A stretch of DNA of 64,000 nt from Takakia lepidozioides (taxonomy: Eukaryota > Streptophyta > Takakiopsida > Takakiales > Takakiaceae). The notes below the pieces were generated by a model. That model searched no databases. It was not told the origin of the DNA and worked only from the letters and a program-made list of their open reading frames with translations. The DNA lies in assembly GCA_030704615.1 (NCBI GenBank), contig CM060734.1:40750042-40814041 (forward strand), given 5' to 3'. Within the stretch, counting starts at the first letter, position 1, and each line of letters opens with the position of its first letter. Made by a program: the position numbers and the translations under genes. This document shows positions 47,180 to 58,849 of this stretch, piece by piece.

Positions 47180-48205
47180 TTACTCACCCATCCCTTCGCT
47201 ATCCGAGGCGGAAACTCCAAGATAGAAGAGTTGGAAATCTCTAAGTACTCAGCCCGCTCAGAACAATCAGTCATGACCTACAGCTAGTGTATCATGGGGG
47301 TGTTTCCTATTTGTTTCCCTTTCCGCATTCATGTTAGCTACCTTACCATTGATAATTAAGTATCAGTTTGCTTCATCAATCTATCGGATTCCATCAACTC
47401 ATCCATTCATTCCACAGCTTCACTCAGATCTCTATACACAGTGTGATTGTATCGTATAAGTATCAGATTATGATTTATCAGGTATCAGGCCGAAGCCATT
47501 GTGTCTCTAATCTGCTCTACAATATCACTACAGCTTTGCATATAACAAGCATCTACTAATCATCTCTCCTCCTTCACCGTGCTCTCCATGCTTGCTTCCG
47601 TTCTTGCTCTCCGCCCGATCCCCTCTCATGCATGACCAAGAAGTGCCCCCCCGTGTAGTGCTGCTCCTCCTTTTATCTTCCTACCTGTGGCTCTAACCGT
47701 TTCCCTCACTAACCGTCGTCCGTGAACTAACATGTTCCATTTGCAGGTGTTGTTCCCCACAGTCGTTCCCTGTCCTGCTCTCCATTCCCTATGGTCGTGA
47801 CAGCTGTGTCAAGCTGTGACTGACTGTGTGAAACTGTGACGGGCTGTGACTGGCTGTGCGACTGTGTTTGGCTGTGTCGGGCTGTGACTGGCTGTGTGGC
47901 TGTGTCGGCTGTGACGGGCTGTGTTGGCTGTGTCGGGCTGTTACTGGTTGTGTGGTTGTGTCGGCTGTGACGGGCTGTGTTGGCTGTGATGGGCTGTGTC
48001 GGCTGTGACGGGCTGTGTAACCCCCTTCTAAAGTGCGCTGCTGTCACCCCTAAGGCTCCTGTTGGTCTCAGTCTGTGCAAAAATTAAGGGTACCCTACAG
48101 ATCCCGTATAAGTGTCTAAGTCCCAGACAGTCCTCTAACATTACCCCTTCCCCTCTCAAAAAGCCGTGTCCTCACGGTTTACTGATTGGGATTAGCAAAC
48201 CTTTG
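47180..48205. other. Spacer with GGCTGTG minisatellite, no gene
   Basis: No supported gene. From 47,795 to 48,020 the sequence is an irregular array of GGCTGTGACGGGCTGTGTT-like phrases. The array lies just beyond the 3' end of the extra frame of the right copy, next to the left copy's 5' end. Confidence 0.6.
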
Positions 48206-48208
48206 TGA

Positions 48209-51200
48209 TCAAGCACCTTTCTGACGTTGAGAGTTTCGTGGCGGACTGTGTGTATGAGCCCGAGGTCTGTCACTGGTTGACGGAGATGTTTGAACACTAC
48301 CCGGATAAGTGAGGCCCTCTGGAGGCTGATATTGAGGTAACCTTTCAGGCATATGAGACCCCCGTCGCTTCTTCTCTGCCGTCTGAATTGCATAGTCTTC
48401 TCCCATGTCAAAAGAATCCGCTGAAGAAACAGTTGTATCAAAATCCTCATTGCCTCTCAGGTGTTTTAATTGTCGAACTTTTTGTGGAATCCTCTGGGGC
48501 ATACAATGTTGTCCTACCATGTCTGGAAGTTTATATTTTAAAACTTGTTGTAAACGCTAAACAGCAAAATTGGTGAAGACACTGAGCTCCTTGTCTGTCC
48601 AGGTGAGTAGGGTACCAATTACTTGTGCACCGTGCAAGTATTTCCATGCCACATGTCCCTTATAGAAAATATCATCAAAGCCGAATTTCTGTGTTGACAA
48701 ATTGTTCCAGGCCGCTTGAAACCATGAACGAATTTGAGAATCCTTTTGCATCATAACTTTTGCCTCATATAGGTACATATGAGGTGGCACTGAAGGTAAG
48801 ACCCAATGATCCCCACTAGAATAACTTAGAAAGCGCGATTGCATCTTGTGCTGCTCAATGTGATAACGTACCAGAAAACAAGCAGCGTAGTATAACCCGC
48901 ATCCCATGACAATACTTGCTACCTCCTTGGTCTTGGTATAAATGAATCCATGTACAACTTGGAAGGCAATTAATTCCTTCAACATTGTACTCGCCTCATG
49001 CCAGTATTGTGCAAAGTGATGATCCTCAATTGGTCGATTGTTCGGAAGAACTTTAGTCCTAGTTGCCACTGGCAGCCAAATGCGCATGATTTGGTAGTAA
49101 TGTGCGAATGACTGCGGAGGACTAAATTCTTTCCAAGCCAAATCCAACATGATGGGAATTTGGTTGAAGGGCATAATCATAGCCCTACTGTACTCTCTTG
49201 CAGCTGGAGTTTTAGGTGGGTTAAAAACAGCATTACCCCATACCTCCGGCTGTGGTGGTTGTGGTGTGGTTGTAGTAACAACAGGTTCAGCTACTGGCTC
49301 TTGTATCATTGGCATCTCCTGCACCTCCTGTGAAGACTGAAAAACCAAAATTCTGGCTTGCAAATAAGAAGCCATTAGCTGTTCCTGAGGGATATAGGCT
49401 CTTTTGTCGATATTTGAAGTGAGGTCCTCCACTTGAGTCTGCAGTCCATCTACATCCTCCTGTAACTCTGCTATCCTACTATAGACATTGTCTATAGTAG
49501 TTGTGGCAATGTTCTGCACTTGCAGTCTGAGCTCATTCATCTCGCTTTGGGTGAGCTTTCGTGGTGCTTTTCCCTCCACTGGCCCTTGTGCTAACCAGAC
49601 CTGCATAAGGCTGTTATCCACCAAGTTGCTTGTGGTTCCCCTGAGAGTGTGCTCCTCTCCTAGTTTGTACACTTCTAACTGCTGTTGTAAAGCCTCCATG
49701 CGCTTCGCATGAGGTTCAACCAAATTTGCATAGGCAGCAAGTAGATTATTGGCTTCCTTCCAAGCCTTGTTATTGACCGAGATTTCATTTCTATTGGCCA
49801 TGATCGTTTGTTGCAACTCCATTATAAATAAACTCGCATCAGATAACTGATCGTCCACTCCTGTGGCGGCCTCTCCTGTTGTTAGTCGTGACAAATGATC
49901 TGCCACAAGATGCAAACGGCCAGGCTTGTAAACAACTTCGAACTCAAACTCATGCAAGATTATTAACCACCTCACTATCCCTCCACTTATCAAAGGTTTG
50001 TTCACCAGATATATCAGAGCCTGGTGATCCACATAAAACATAAACTTTCTTCCCAATAGGTAATGCCTGAATTTCTTGACTGCATAAATCATTGCCAGTG
50101 CTTCTCTTTCAATTGTGCTATAGTTCCTTTCAGCACTGTTCATCAACCTGCTAGCATAGTACACAGGTGAATCTATATTTCCTGTAACATTCTGGGCTAA
50201 CACCGCTCCCAACGCTTCTCCTGATACATCGCAGTGAACATGAAATACTACATGCCAGTGAGGGTTAATCAGCACAGGTGTAGTTGTTACTGACAGTGTA
50301 AGTTCCTCAAACGCCTGTTGACATTCAGCTGTCCAGGCAAACACTGCATCTTTCTTCAGAAGCTTGCTCAATGGTGCTGCTATTTGTGCATACCTTTTGA
50401 CAAATCTTCTGTAATAACTGGTTTGCCCAAGGAATCTCCTTAAACTCTTAACATTCATTGGTGGTGGAGAGGCTTTAATAGACTCTGTCTTCCTGGGATC
50501 CACAAGAAGTCCCTTCTTACATACAATGTGTCCCAGAAGCACCCCTGAATTCACACAGAAAGTACACTTCTCTGGATTCAAGCCCAGACCTCTCATCCTG
50601 CATCTGGCCAGAAATAACTCCAATTTATGCAAGTGCTCATTCTTAGAGCTGTACACACTGAAATCATCCAAGAACACCTGCATGAAATCATCCAGATACT
50701 CATGAAAAGATTCACTTACTACTCTCTGAAAGGTTGCTGGTGCATTACAAAGTCCAAAGGGCATGACTTTGTATGCATAAGCACCCCAGTCTGTGATGAA
50801 AGCTGTCTTTCCTTGATCTTCTTTTGCCACTTGCACATGATTATAACCACTGAAGCCATCCATGAATGAGTACATCTCATGGCCTGCCACAGTGTCCAAT
50901 ACTGCTTCTGTGAATGGTAAAGGGAATGATCTTTCTTCGTACAAGCATTCAACTTCTTGTAGTTCACACATACTCTTAGTTTACCATTCTTCTTGGGAAC
51001 TATAACAATGGGTGACAACCAAGTTATATACTCTATTGGGTATATAAACTTAGCCTCAGCCAACTTCTTAATCTCTTCTCCAACCTTCTGTGCGTAGTTG
51101 GGATTCATTCTGTACCTCGCCTGCTTGATTGGTACTGACCCTGGTTCCAGTTCAATCTTATGCTGACAAACTTCAGGTGGTATCCCTTTTAGATCCTCAT

Positions 51201-53169
51201 AGCTCCAAGCAAATACATCTCTGTATTTGATGAACAAGCTCTTAGCTTCTTCAAAGAATTCTGGCTCCAAATCAGCTCCTACTTTCATCATCCTCGGTTC
51301 CTCTTTAGTTCCCACATTCACTTCCCTCACCTGCTCATCAGCTGTGATTGTCCAACCAGTCACCACTTCATCCTGTAAGCTCACAGTGGCTGGTTCCTCT
51401 AGGATTTCCATTTCTCCTTCTCTTTCTTCATAGAAATGTGATGGGTAACTGTTGGTTTCCTCTTCAGTTGGTGTTGCTGTCATTACACCACAACAGATAC
51501 CTCTTAAACAACTTAGGCTTTCCAGCCGCATCTCTGCAACCTGCTCCCACTCTGGGTGTGCAGCAAATAGGGTAGCTTCCTGCTCCTCATCCAGTCCTCC
51601 TCTCCAGTCATACTCTCTGACTCCTCGAGGTCTTCTTGTAGCAAGTAATCTACTAGATTTCTTTGTGGTAATTTGTATCTCGTGTATCCCATTATGCACG
51701 GTTAGTAACTGAGAATTCCAGTCATGGAATACCCTGGCCTGTTTCAGCCACGGACGTCCCAATAATAAGGAGTAAGCCTCCATGACTTCATCCATCTTTA
51801 ACACAGTTACTGTGATCATAAAGATCATCTTCTGTATCTGTATCTTAACTCCTCTTATTAATCCCAATGGCTGTACACTTCTTTGATCTGCCATTGTTAC
51901 TGTAAATGGGGCTGGTTTCATGTTACTTAGACCAAGCTTCTTCCTTAATTGGTCTGTCATGATATTTACTCCAGAACCTCCATCTATCAGTACATCAGTT
52001 AGTTCTGTGCTTCCAATTCTCAATTGGATTACTGACATAAAATCATCAAAGTCCATGACTGTTTCTCGCCCTTCCGGCTTCACATTATAACTGGTCACCT
52101 TGCTGTTCAGGTCTGTGTTTCCTGTCTCTTGGGCAATTCGATTGATTGCTTGATACAGCCTGTGCCTACAATAAGGTGCCACAGCCAATAGCTGTCCAAT
52201 GGTAATTTCTGCTTTGGTCTGGCATATTACTTCAGCCAAAGTCTCTTCATTACTTTGCATGCCTACATCTTCTTTCTTCCTTTCATCCTCACTCACTTCT
52301 TCTTCTCCATCAGAATCAGAGGAATCTGCCACAGGAATATCAGTACTCTTCTGCATTTCCCTTATAGTATCTGCCACTTCCTTGTGCAGTTCCTTCTCAT
52401 CTTTCCAAGTCTCTTCATCTTTCCAAGTCTCTTCATCTTTCCAAGTCTCTTCATCTTCAGGCATATCACTGCCATCTTCATTATCATCATCTTCCTCAGC
52501 TACTGGAGGTATTAGTTTGGCTTTGCTTCTGGTTACTATCAGTGTACTTACTTCTGGTACAACACATGGCCTAACCATGTGAGCTGCCACCACTGGGCCC
52601 TCATTCACAGGAGCTCTCATCTCATTCTGGTGTCTTATCCAGAATGAACAGGCTGCCCTGCGATGTCCTGGCTGATTACAATAGTAACATAGTTCTTCAC
52701 CATTGGGTCCTCGCCCTTGGTCTGTTCTTGGATTATTTCTGTAATCCTGATTCCCGGGCTGGTAATTCCCCCTTGGATTACCCTGATAGTTGCCTCTGGA
52801 ATTTCCTTGGTAATTTCCTCTTGAATTACTTCTCCCTTCTATGCCATTGTTATAACCACCAGACCTACCATAGTGGTCCTGATCATTGTTTCTTCTTGGC
52901 TGGGGCTGCACCTGATGCACCCTTACTTGCCTAGGTTCTCTTGCAGCTGTCCTTCTGTTGTAGTAACAATTCTCAGTAGAATGGTTATCCATTTTACAGA
53001 TAGTACAGTGTTTCTCCTTCATGTGGCATTCTGTACTCGCCCAACTGCCTGCCGTTGTACATTGTGCAGTCTGATCGAAGGCTGGCCCACTGTGTGACAC
53101 TGGCGGGAATACACCTGATCTGCTTGTTGTGAGCAAATAAAAGTTTATGTATCTGTTGCAGTGCACCAA
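48209..53169 (-). pseudogene. Ty3/gypsy polyprotein, right copy: zinc knuckles, protease, RT, RNase H fused to the extra-frame domain
   Basis: The frame begins at 53169 without a capsid domain. It has two zinc knuckles (CTICKMDNHSTENC and CYYCNQPGHRRAAC), an Asn/Arg/Gly-rich basic part and an acidic part with three EETWKD repeats. The protease motif is VLIDGGSGVNIM, and the RT follows. A 1-nt deletion near 50,930 (GATCATT against GATCCATT in the left copy) shifts the frame. The continuation (804 codons, 50971-48557) has the intact active site FLDD and RNase H to DHLSRL. At about 49,826 it passes directly, in frame, into the coiled coil of the extra frame, with no integrase. A TAG at 48559-48557 separates the last 116 codons (to 48209). 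Apart from these two lesions the frame is open for almost 5 kb, so this copy is much younger than the left one. Confidence 0.88.
52395..52460 (-). repeat. 18-bp coding tandem repeat (EETWKD) x3
   Basis: CTTCATCTTTCCAAGTCT on the plus strand is repeated three times. On the minus strand this encodes EETWKD three times in the acidic linker between zinc knuckles and protease. Confidence 0.9.
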
Positions 53170-53249
53170 AATTCGACGTCAGGACAGACATTGGCATGAT
53201 AGTAGAAATGTAGGATATAAAAACCGAACCTTTTGGTCTCTCACCAGAT

Positions 53250-53702
53250 GCAGTAGTCGGCAGCGACTATGACACCAAATTGTTCGATGGCAGTGTCATA
53301 GTCGGTGACAACTACAACTCCGAACTGTGGGTTAGCCAGCCACCCAGCTGGGCGATACCGGAATAAGGGTGTACATTATATGACATTGATTCGAAGGACC
53401 CACCACATAGTCGTTGCCGACTATGGAATTGAGTTAGTTTTTAATTTGCAGGCTAAAGTCACGCCCTTCTTGCAATAGTCGGCAGCGACTATGATTCCCT
53501 AAAGGGCAAAACCTGTGTCATAGTCGATGGCGACTATGACCAGGCCAACTTTGGCTACGACAGGGCCGGCTTTCTATAGTTGTTGCCGACTATACCCAAT
53601 GGATACCCTATACCCAATGACTACCCTATATTGAATTGAGTTGGTTTTTAATTTGCGAGCAGTAGTCACAGCCCATTTGCAATAGTCGGCAGCGACTATG
53701 AA
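53250..53702. repeat. Cluster of seven ATAGTCG-N4-CGACTAT palindromes
   Basis: Hairpin units start near 53254, 53298 (right arm degraded), 53406, 53475, 53519, 53576 and 53682. Those at 53406-53425 and 53519-53538 have perfect 8-bp arms (CATAGTCG and CGACTATG). Loops are GCAG, TTGC or ATGG. A period of about 207 bp is also visible: GAATTGAGTTxGTTTTTAAT with the following palindrome recurs at 53,427 and 53,634. The cluster lies between the 5' end of the right retroelement copy and a GLP promoter. Confidence 0.9.
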
Positions 53703-53734
53703 CTCTTAAGGGGCAAAACCCGTATCAAAGTGGG

Positions 53735-54151
53735 ATATCCCATAGACTCGGGTTGAAACAACCGCCCATGTGTTAACGGACGTCCTCTTGACAACTGCAT
53801 TTGCCGTATGGCGATGACCTTGTTTTGTGGTGGGGTCTGTACTCAATGCGGGAAAGACACCTCCCAGCTCCTCCACTATGAAAGCGCCGCGTGAGACTAT
53901 GTCCACTTTAGAGTGTCGACGCGTCTCGCCGCCCAAGAAGCCCTGCGCAGCAGCTATGTATACATCGCACTCCGCACCACCTTCCCTGTCATTGGATTTC
54001 TCTGTTTCGACTCTTATCCTAACTGCCTGGCACCTAACCTCCTTCTTTGTTCTCTCAAGTACTACTTGAATCCACAACTTCACCACCGAATTTCTGTCAC
54101 AACAACTTATAGTTCGACCACTGCTTCTGGAGTGCTTACTGATCCAGAACA
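53735..54151 (+). promoter_or_regulatory. Promoter and leader of the 54,152 germin-like gene
   Basis: This is the same module as 21,880-22,290 (ATCCCATAGACTCGGGTTGA, GTGGTGGGGTCTGTA, TCTGTCACAACAACTTATAG). At the TATA position the sequence is GCTATGTATACATCGC (about 53,953), a weaker match than the TATATATA of the other intact copies. The module begins about 30 bp after the last palindrome of the cluster to its left. Confidence 0.6.
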
Positions 54152-54817
54152 ATGGGAAGAAGCAGCTCGACAGGTACCACTTTGGTAGTACTAGCTTTTT
54201 TGGCTCTCACAGCCGTCGTGGTCACCGCGTCCGACGGCGATCCACTCCAGGATTTCTGTGTGGCGGACCTGACCAGCACCCTCACAGTAAATGGTCTGGT
54301 ATGCAAAAACCCAACAACAGTGACCGCAAACGACTTCGTCTTCCACGGCTTGGCCAAGGCTGGAAACACGGCTGATTCATCAGGTAGCGCTGTGACGCCA
54401 GCGTTCGCGACTGCGTTTCCAGGCCTCAACACTTTGGGCATCGCCATGGCGCGCCTAGACTTTGCACAAGGAGGCCTTGTGACACCCCACACACACCCAC
54501 GGGCATCAGAGATGCTATTTGTCGTGGAAGGATCTCTGTATGTGGGGTTTGTGGACACCAAGAACAAGCTCTTTGCTACCACCCTGCAGAAGGGTGATGT
54601 TTTTGTGTTCCCACGAGGTCTTGTGCACTTCGAGCTCAACGTGGGCAACGGGCCAGCTTTGGCTATCGCAGCACTTAACAGCCAGAATCCGGGGGTGCAA
54701 CCCATCCCCGCTGCTTTATTTGGTTCCGACATCAGCGACGCTGTGCTGGAGAAAGCGTTCGCCGTGGATCAGAAGGCAGTGCAGTATTTGAAGTCTAAGT
54801 TTACTACGAAGGCGTAA
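54152..54817 (+). CDS. Germin-like protein, intact
   Basis: Single exon of 221 codons, very close to the genes at 36,688 and 58,850. It has the signal peptide, Cys36 and Cys51, His113, His115, Glu120 and His159. It has Ser at residue 119 (RASEML) where the others have Thr, and Ala-Val-Asp for Ser-Val-Asp near residue 202. Both changes are conservative and leave the metal site intact. Predicted secreted cupin of the cell wall. Its promoter is of the 21,880 type rather than of the TATATATA type, so its expression may differ from its twins. Confidence 0.96.
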   Translation: MGRSSSTGTTLVVLAFLALTAVVVTASDGDPLQDFCVADLTSTLTVNGLVCKNPTTVTANDFVFHGLAKAGNTADSSGSAVTPAFATAFPGLNTLGIAMARLDFAQGGLVTPHTHPRASEMLFVVEGSLYVGFVDTKNKLFATTLQKGDVFVFPRGLVHFELNVGNGPALAIAALNSQNPGVQPIPAALFGSDISDAVLEKAFAVDQKAVQYLKSKFTTKA

Positions 54818-55075
54818 CACGTGTTGCTGTAGTGATCGACTGCGCGTGACAATGTACATGTATCGTATGCTAGACAGTTCACTATCTCCATTCTTTGACC
54901 CCAATTGTCACTGTGAATATGATGGGGGATTAGCTCAAATAATACTACAAATGCGTAACTAGTGTTGCGATAGTGATCGACTGTGACAATGTACATGTAT
55001 CGTATGCTAGACAGTTCACTATCGCCATTCTTTGACCCCAATTGTCGCTATGAATATGATGGGGAATTAGCTCAT
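54812..55075 (+). repeat. 125-bp tandem duplication in the 3' UTR
   Basis: The segment after the stop codon (GTGATCGACTGxGxGTGACAATG to GATGGGGGATTAGCTCA, to about 54,938) is repeated at about 54,950-55,075. The second copy starts with a remnant of the coding end (ATGCGTAACTAGTG). Confidence 0.85.
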
Positions 55076-55079
55076 TGTT

Positions 55080-56445
55080 TCAATATTCCAAATGGATGCC
55101 TATATGATCTTGAAATTGGTTGATGGACCTTGTGGAGTGGTGCTGTCTCACACAAGTATCCCACCCTCAATGCAATAGTCATATGCAACATTGGAGGTTT
55201 TACATATTGGAGTTAAATATAGGCAACTGCTGCCTTTCCATCAATTCGGTGTGCAACTTATTCTAAAGTCTATCATCTAATTTTAGCGCTGACCTGTAGA
55301 TCATCTTCAAGATCTGAGTGTCAGGTTGTGATACAAATATTCCAGATCTAGCTCTCACCCAGTTTTGAACTGATGAATCAAGAGGTTGGCATCTTTTGTA
55401 CTTCAAACAATCTATGTGCTCATCAGCCATAGCATCTCCAAAATGCAGTGCATCTCTCGCCTTTCCCTCCTTTCATTGTGTTGATGGTAGTTCCTTCATC
55501 TGCCGATCCACGTGATGCAAGTCAAACCGTGTGTCCGGAACATATTGTCCTCCTTCATCTCCCTAGTCACTCTGGCTTGTGGAGGGCCCCTTTCTCTTTC
55601 TTGTTTCATGCTTTCTCTTCCCATAAGCTCTCTGAGTTTTTCGCGAACGTTATAAAGTACCATTTCATTTCGCTCTGCTCGGGGTCGATTTGGCTTGGCC
55701 GGCGTCTTTTCTCTCTATGCCAATCCTCAGTGTATTGAATATTTAGGAGTAACTTGTAACCTTGAAATTTTGCTGAAATCATGAATGGAACACTGGTGAG
55801 TCTCTACACTAATAAACTTTTCCACTTTTTGATCCAAGCCTCTTCCAATGTAAGTTCGAGTACAGATCAGTGAATCACAAACCACAACAGCTAGCAGCTA
55901 GTGCTCAGTGAGCAAGTCCTGGAATCAAGAGCTCATCTCGTACCAATGTTCAGAGTCTATACAATTGTAGTGGAAGCCTCGCAGGTTGAAGTCGCTGTGG
56001 GAGAAAAACTGAGTGAGAGAGAGAGAGACTTGGGATTGCTGAGGGCGAGTGATCGGTAGTCTGACGTTGAATATGAGATAAAGAGGTTCTGAAGTACTAG
56101 TGCTCACGACCGAAGTGCGCTCTCCACTTAATTAACTAACTATAATACACGTGCGGTATCGCAAAAAACTCCGGGATTGTGTTGGAGAGCGGACTTTTAA
56201 TACCCACCAAGTACCCTGAACCTTACAGACGTGCAGCAAGAAACTGTGAAAATACCATGAAGGTCAGTCGCTCTGTATTGAGACAGTGTGATTGTCAGCA
56301 TCGTTTTCTAGGCTTAAGTTCCTATTCTCGAAAAACCAGTCCCCTAGCCCTTAATGCCTAGGCTATGGAGCCCAGCAGAAGTGAACTTTCCTGTCAACAT
56401 GCTTTCGCAGACTATCTTTTTTATTGTATCTATATTTTCGGCTTT
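55080..56445 (+). repeat. Shared GLP downstream module, copy A
   Basis: Matches the complement of 60,410-61,870 nearly throughout, and its last 700 bp match 29,330-30,120. Characteristic phrases: AAATGGATGCCTATATGATC, CATCTCTCGCCTTTCCCTCC, TAAAGTACCATTTCATTTCG, CTCCGGGATTGTGTTGGAG. It contains only short open frames and no gene signature. Confidence 0.8.
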
Positions 56446-56476
56446 TCTCTTTCTACGCACATCCTAGTGCTGCTCT

Positions 56477-56668
56477 CTAGGAAGTTCCAATTGTAATGCT
56501 CTCAAGAAGACTATTTTTGTGACCTTTGAATGGTGAAAACATCCATGGACGTGCAGGATAAGCTGCATCCCCAACCAAAGCATATGGTGCTAATTGTCCA
56601 GCTTCACAGAATTTCCCAATTGTTGTACGACACCATAGATTTGCATCATGCCTTGAAATTTGAACCAT
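56477..56668 (-). pseudogene. PIF/Harbinger-like transposase fragment
   Basis: A 63-codon frame shows FCEAGQLAPYALVGDAAYP followed by RPWMFSPFKG. The pattern YxLVGDxAYPxxPWxxxPF is the second-Asp region of PIF/Harbinger (DDE_4-type, HARBI1-like) nucleases. No other domain is found around it, so this is an isolated scrap. It follows directly after the end of the shared GLP downstream module. Confidence 0.7.
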
Positions 56669-56829
56669 CCTATCCTATGTCATCGTCCCAAAATATACAC
56701 TTGCTCTTGCATCTTTACTTGCATCTTCAAGTTTTTATACCATTAGGTCATTTGAGAAAATTTTGGAAATTAGGCACTCTTGTAAAATATAATTTATTTG
56801 GATTAAGCACGTTTTTCTCGAATTAATTT

Positions 56830-58240
56830 CTGCCTAACCGGCTATCCCAATACGGTACCTACGCTCTATACCAGCGCGCGTGATAATCCTAGCCAAAAAC
56901 AATGCCACTTGTGTGGCAAGGCCCTAATTATAAGATCGGCAGCTTACAAAAGCATTGAAGTACCATTATGGACTGGCACCTGTAGACAAAAGACGAGATT
57001 TGTGTAGGGACTTGCAAAGACCAAGGAATAGGCCCATGAGATTGTCTGTGTAACTCAAGTCTCATACTTGTCACCATGTTTAACAGTTTTTCCTATTCCT
57101 TGGATATGACACCTAGAAAAACTGAACAATCAGCCCATGACGTCATCATATTCTCGTCTTCGATTCTCTGTCAAGTCATGTAGTAGGTCGGTATCTCTTC
57201 AAGATTAATCAATGTACAAATCATGGGAGCTCAATTTATGAATCGACGTAAGCCAAAAAACAACAGAAGAATGTGAGATCAATGTTGTAGGGTAATTTTT
57301 CAAGAAGGAATCTCAAAATCCCACATCACCAAGTATTCCACCCGTTAGCTCGTAGTACGATAGTTTCACAACCCAACGGGGGCGGGCAGTGCCCAAGGAA
57401 GTGGGTCTCTGACCTGTAAGATAGATTTCTTGAATATCATCGAGCGCCTTGAGCTGGTTCAACATGCCCCATTCAACAGACCTGTATGGCACCTGTCCAA
57501 AGGAAACGGCAGAACAGATGATATTTCGATTACGTCGAACTCATGTGCTCTGGATTATAGAAAGAATAGTTGGGTTACATATAGTGATCTGTCCTATGGG
57601 CACCTATTGTAAGTGCGACGGTCCTAACTTTCCCTCTTCTCTATGTGCGTCAATTACACATTCACAACTCGAGAGATGATCGAGATTTAAGGATCGACAT
57701 CCAAAGGAGTTTTGAAAAACAGTACATATTGTTTTTGAAAAAGAGTACAATTCTACGGTTATCAGTACATATGGGTATTGACTTACATTCTTCACAGTGA
57801 AACCCGAAGAAAAAAAATTGCACTTAAGATCATAACGTTCGAAGATAATTAGTTGGAATCTACTATTACCTGTGGATCTTATCAACTCCACGAATTCATT
57901 TCTCTAGACATGATCTCAGTCTACATGAGAAAGTGAAAGATATGTCTCTATCAACGTTACCAAGGTATTCAGTATTTCACATCGGTCTGTGGTTGACAAG
58001 ATGAATTTACAAGAGTCTGTCAAAAGGATGTGCACAGGCGCCATCGACGAAGATGTTTCCAACTAAAGGATCTATATTTGGTGGCTAGGTTTAACTCCAG
58101 TGATACCCAGATTAATAACATATCATAACACCCTATTCATTGTCCGTTGACAATAGATTCACAATCCGAAGAGATGTGCAGTTGCAGTACGAAGGGATGA
58201 CCATTAAAAAACATTTCTGTCCAGGTTAGATGATTTGACT
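56830..58240. other. Spacer, no gene seen
   Basis: AT-rich, with only short frames and no recognisable repeats or motifs. Confidence 0.35.
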
Positions 58241-58244
58241 TGCA

Positions 58245-58840
58245 TGATGGTGATAGGCAGATGAAGGAACTATTATCAACACTACGAAAGGAGGCCGAAA
58301 AGGCGAGAGATGCACTGCATCTTGGAGATGCTAGGGCTGATGAGCGCATAAAAAGATGTCAACCCCTTGATCTCTCCTTGATTCATCAGTTCAAAATTGG
58401 GTCAGAGTTTTGATCCACAGATCTAGAGCGCTAGAATCTGGAGTGCTAGAACTGGAATACTTTTATCACGACCCAGCCCTAGGCATTCATCTCGATGCTC
58501 TAAAGTAACGCAAGGCTAGGTCAACGCAAAATTTAAATGTGAGACTTTAAAATTAGTTGCATACCGAATGTGGGAAGGCCGGAGATGCCTACATGGCTTA
58601 GTTACATATATGAAGTAAAACCTCCAGCAGAGTACCGCATTCATGGTGGGATATTTATGTCAAACAGCACCCTCCACACGGTCCATAAATCAATTTCATA
58701 TAGGCATCCAGTTTTATTTGAAATAATGACCTAATCTCCAAATCATATTCAGAGTAACAATTGGGGGCAAAGAATGGAGATAGTGAACTGTCTAACATAC
58801 GATACATGTGCATTGTCTGTCACACAGTGGATTGCTATCA
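58245..58840 (-). repeat. GLP 3' flank module, minus orientation
   Basis: From 58840 downward it matches the 3' flank of the intact genes (GTGACAATTGTTACTCTGAA-like phrase, AATAAAACTGGATGCC) and then the module piece with GATCTAGAGCGCTAGAATCT and GAGAGATGCACTGCATCTTG that is also present near 61,450-61,600. Confidence 0.65.
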
Positions 58841-58849
58841 CAACACTAG

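Noticed and set aside
53170-53735. 5' LTR of the right retroelement copy
   Set aside because: There are palindromes and a 207-bp duplication, but I found no matching LTR at the other end, no TG...CA ends and no primer-binding site, so I did not call it.
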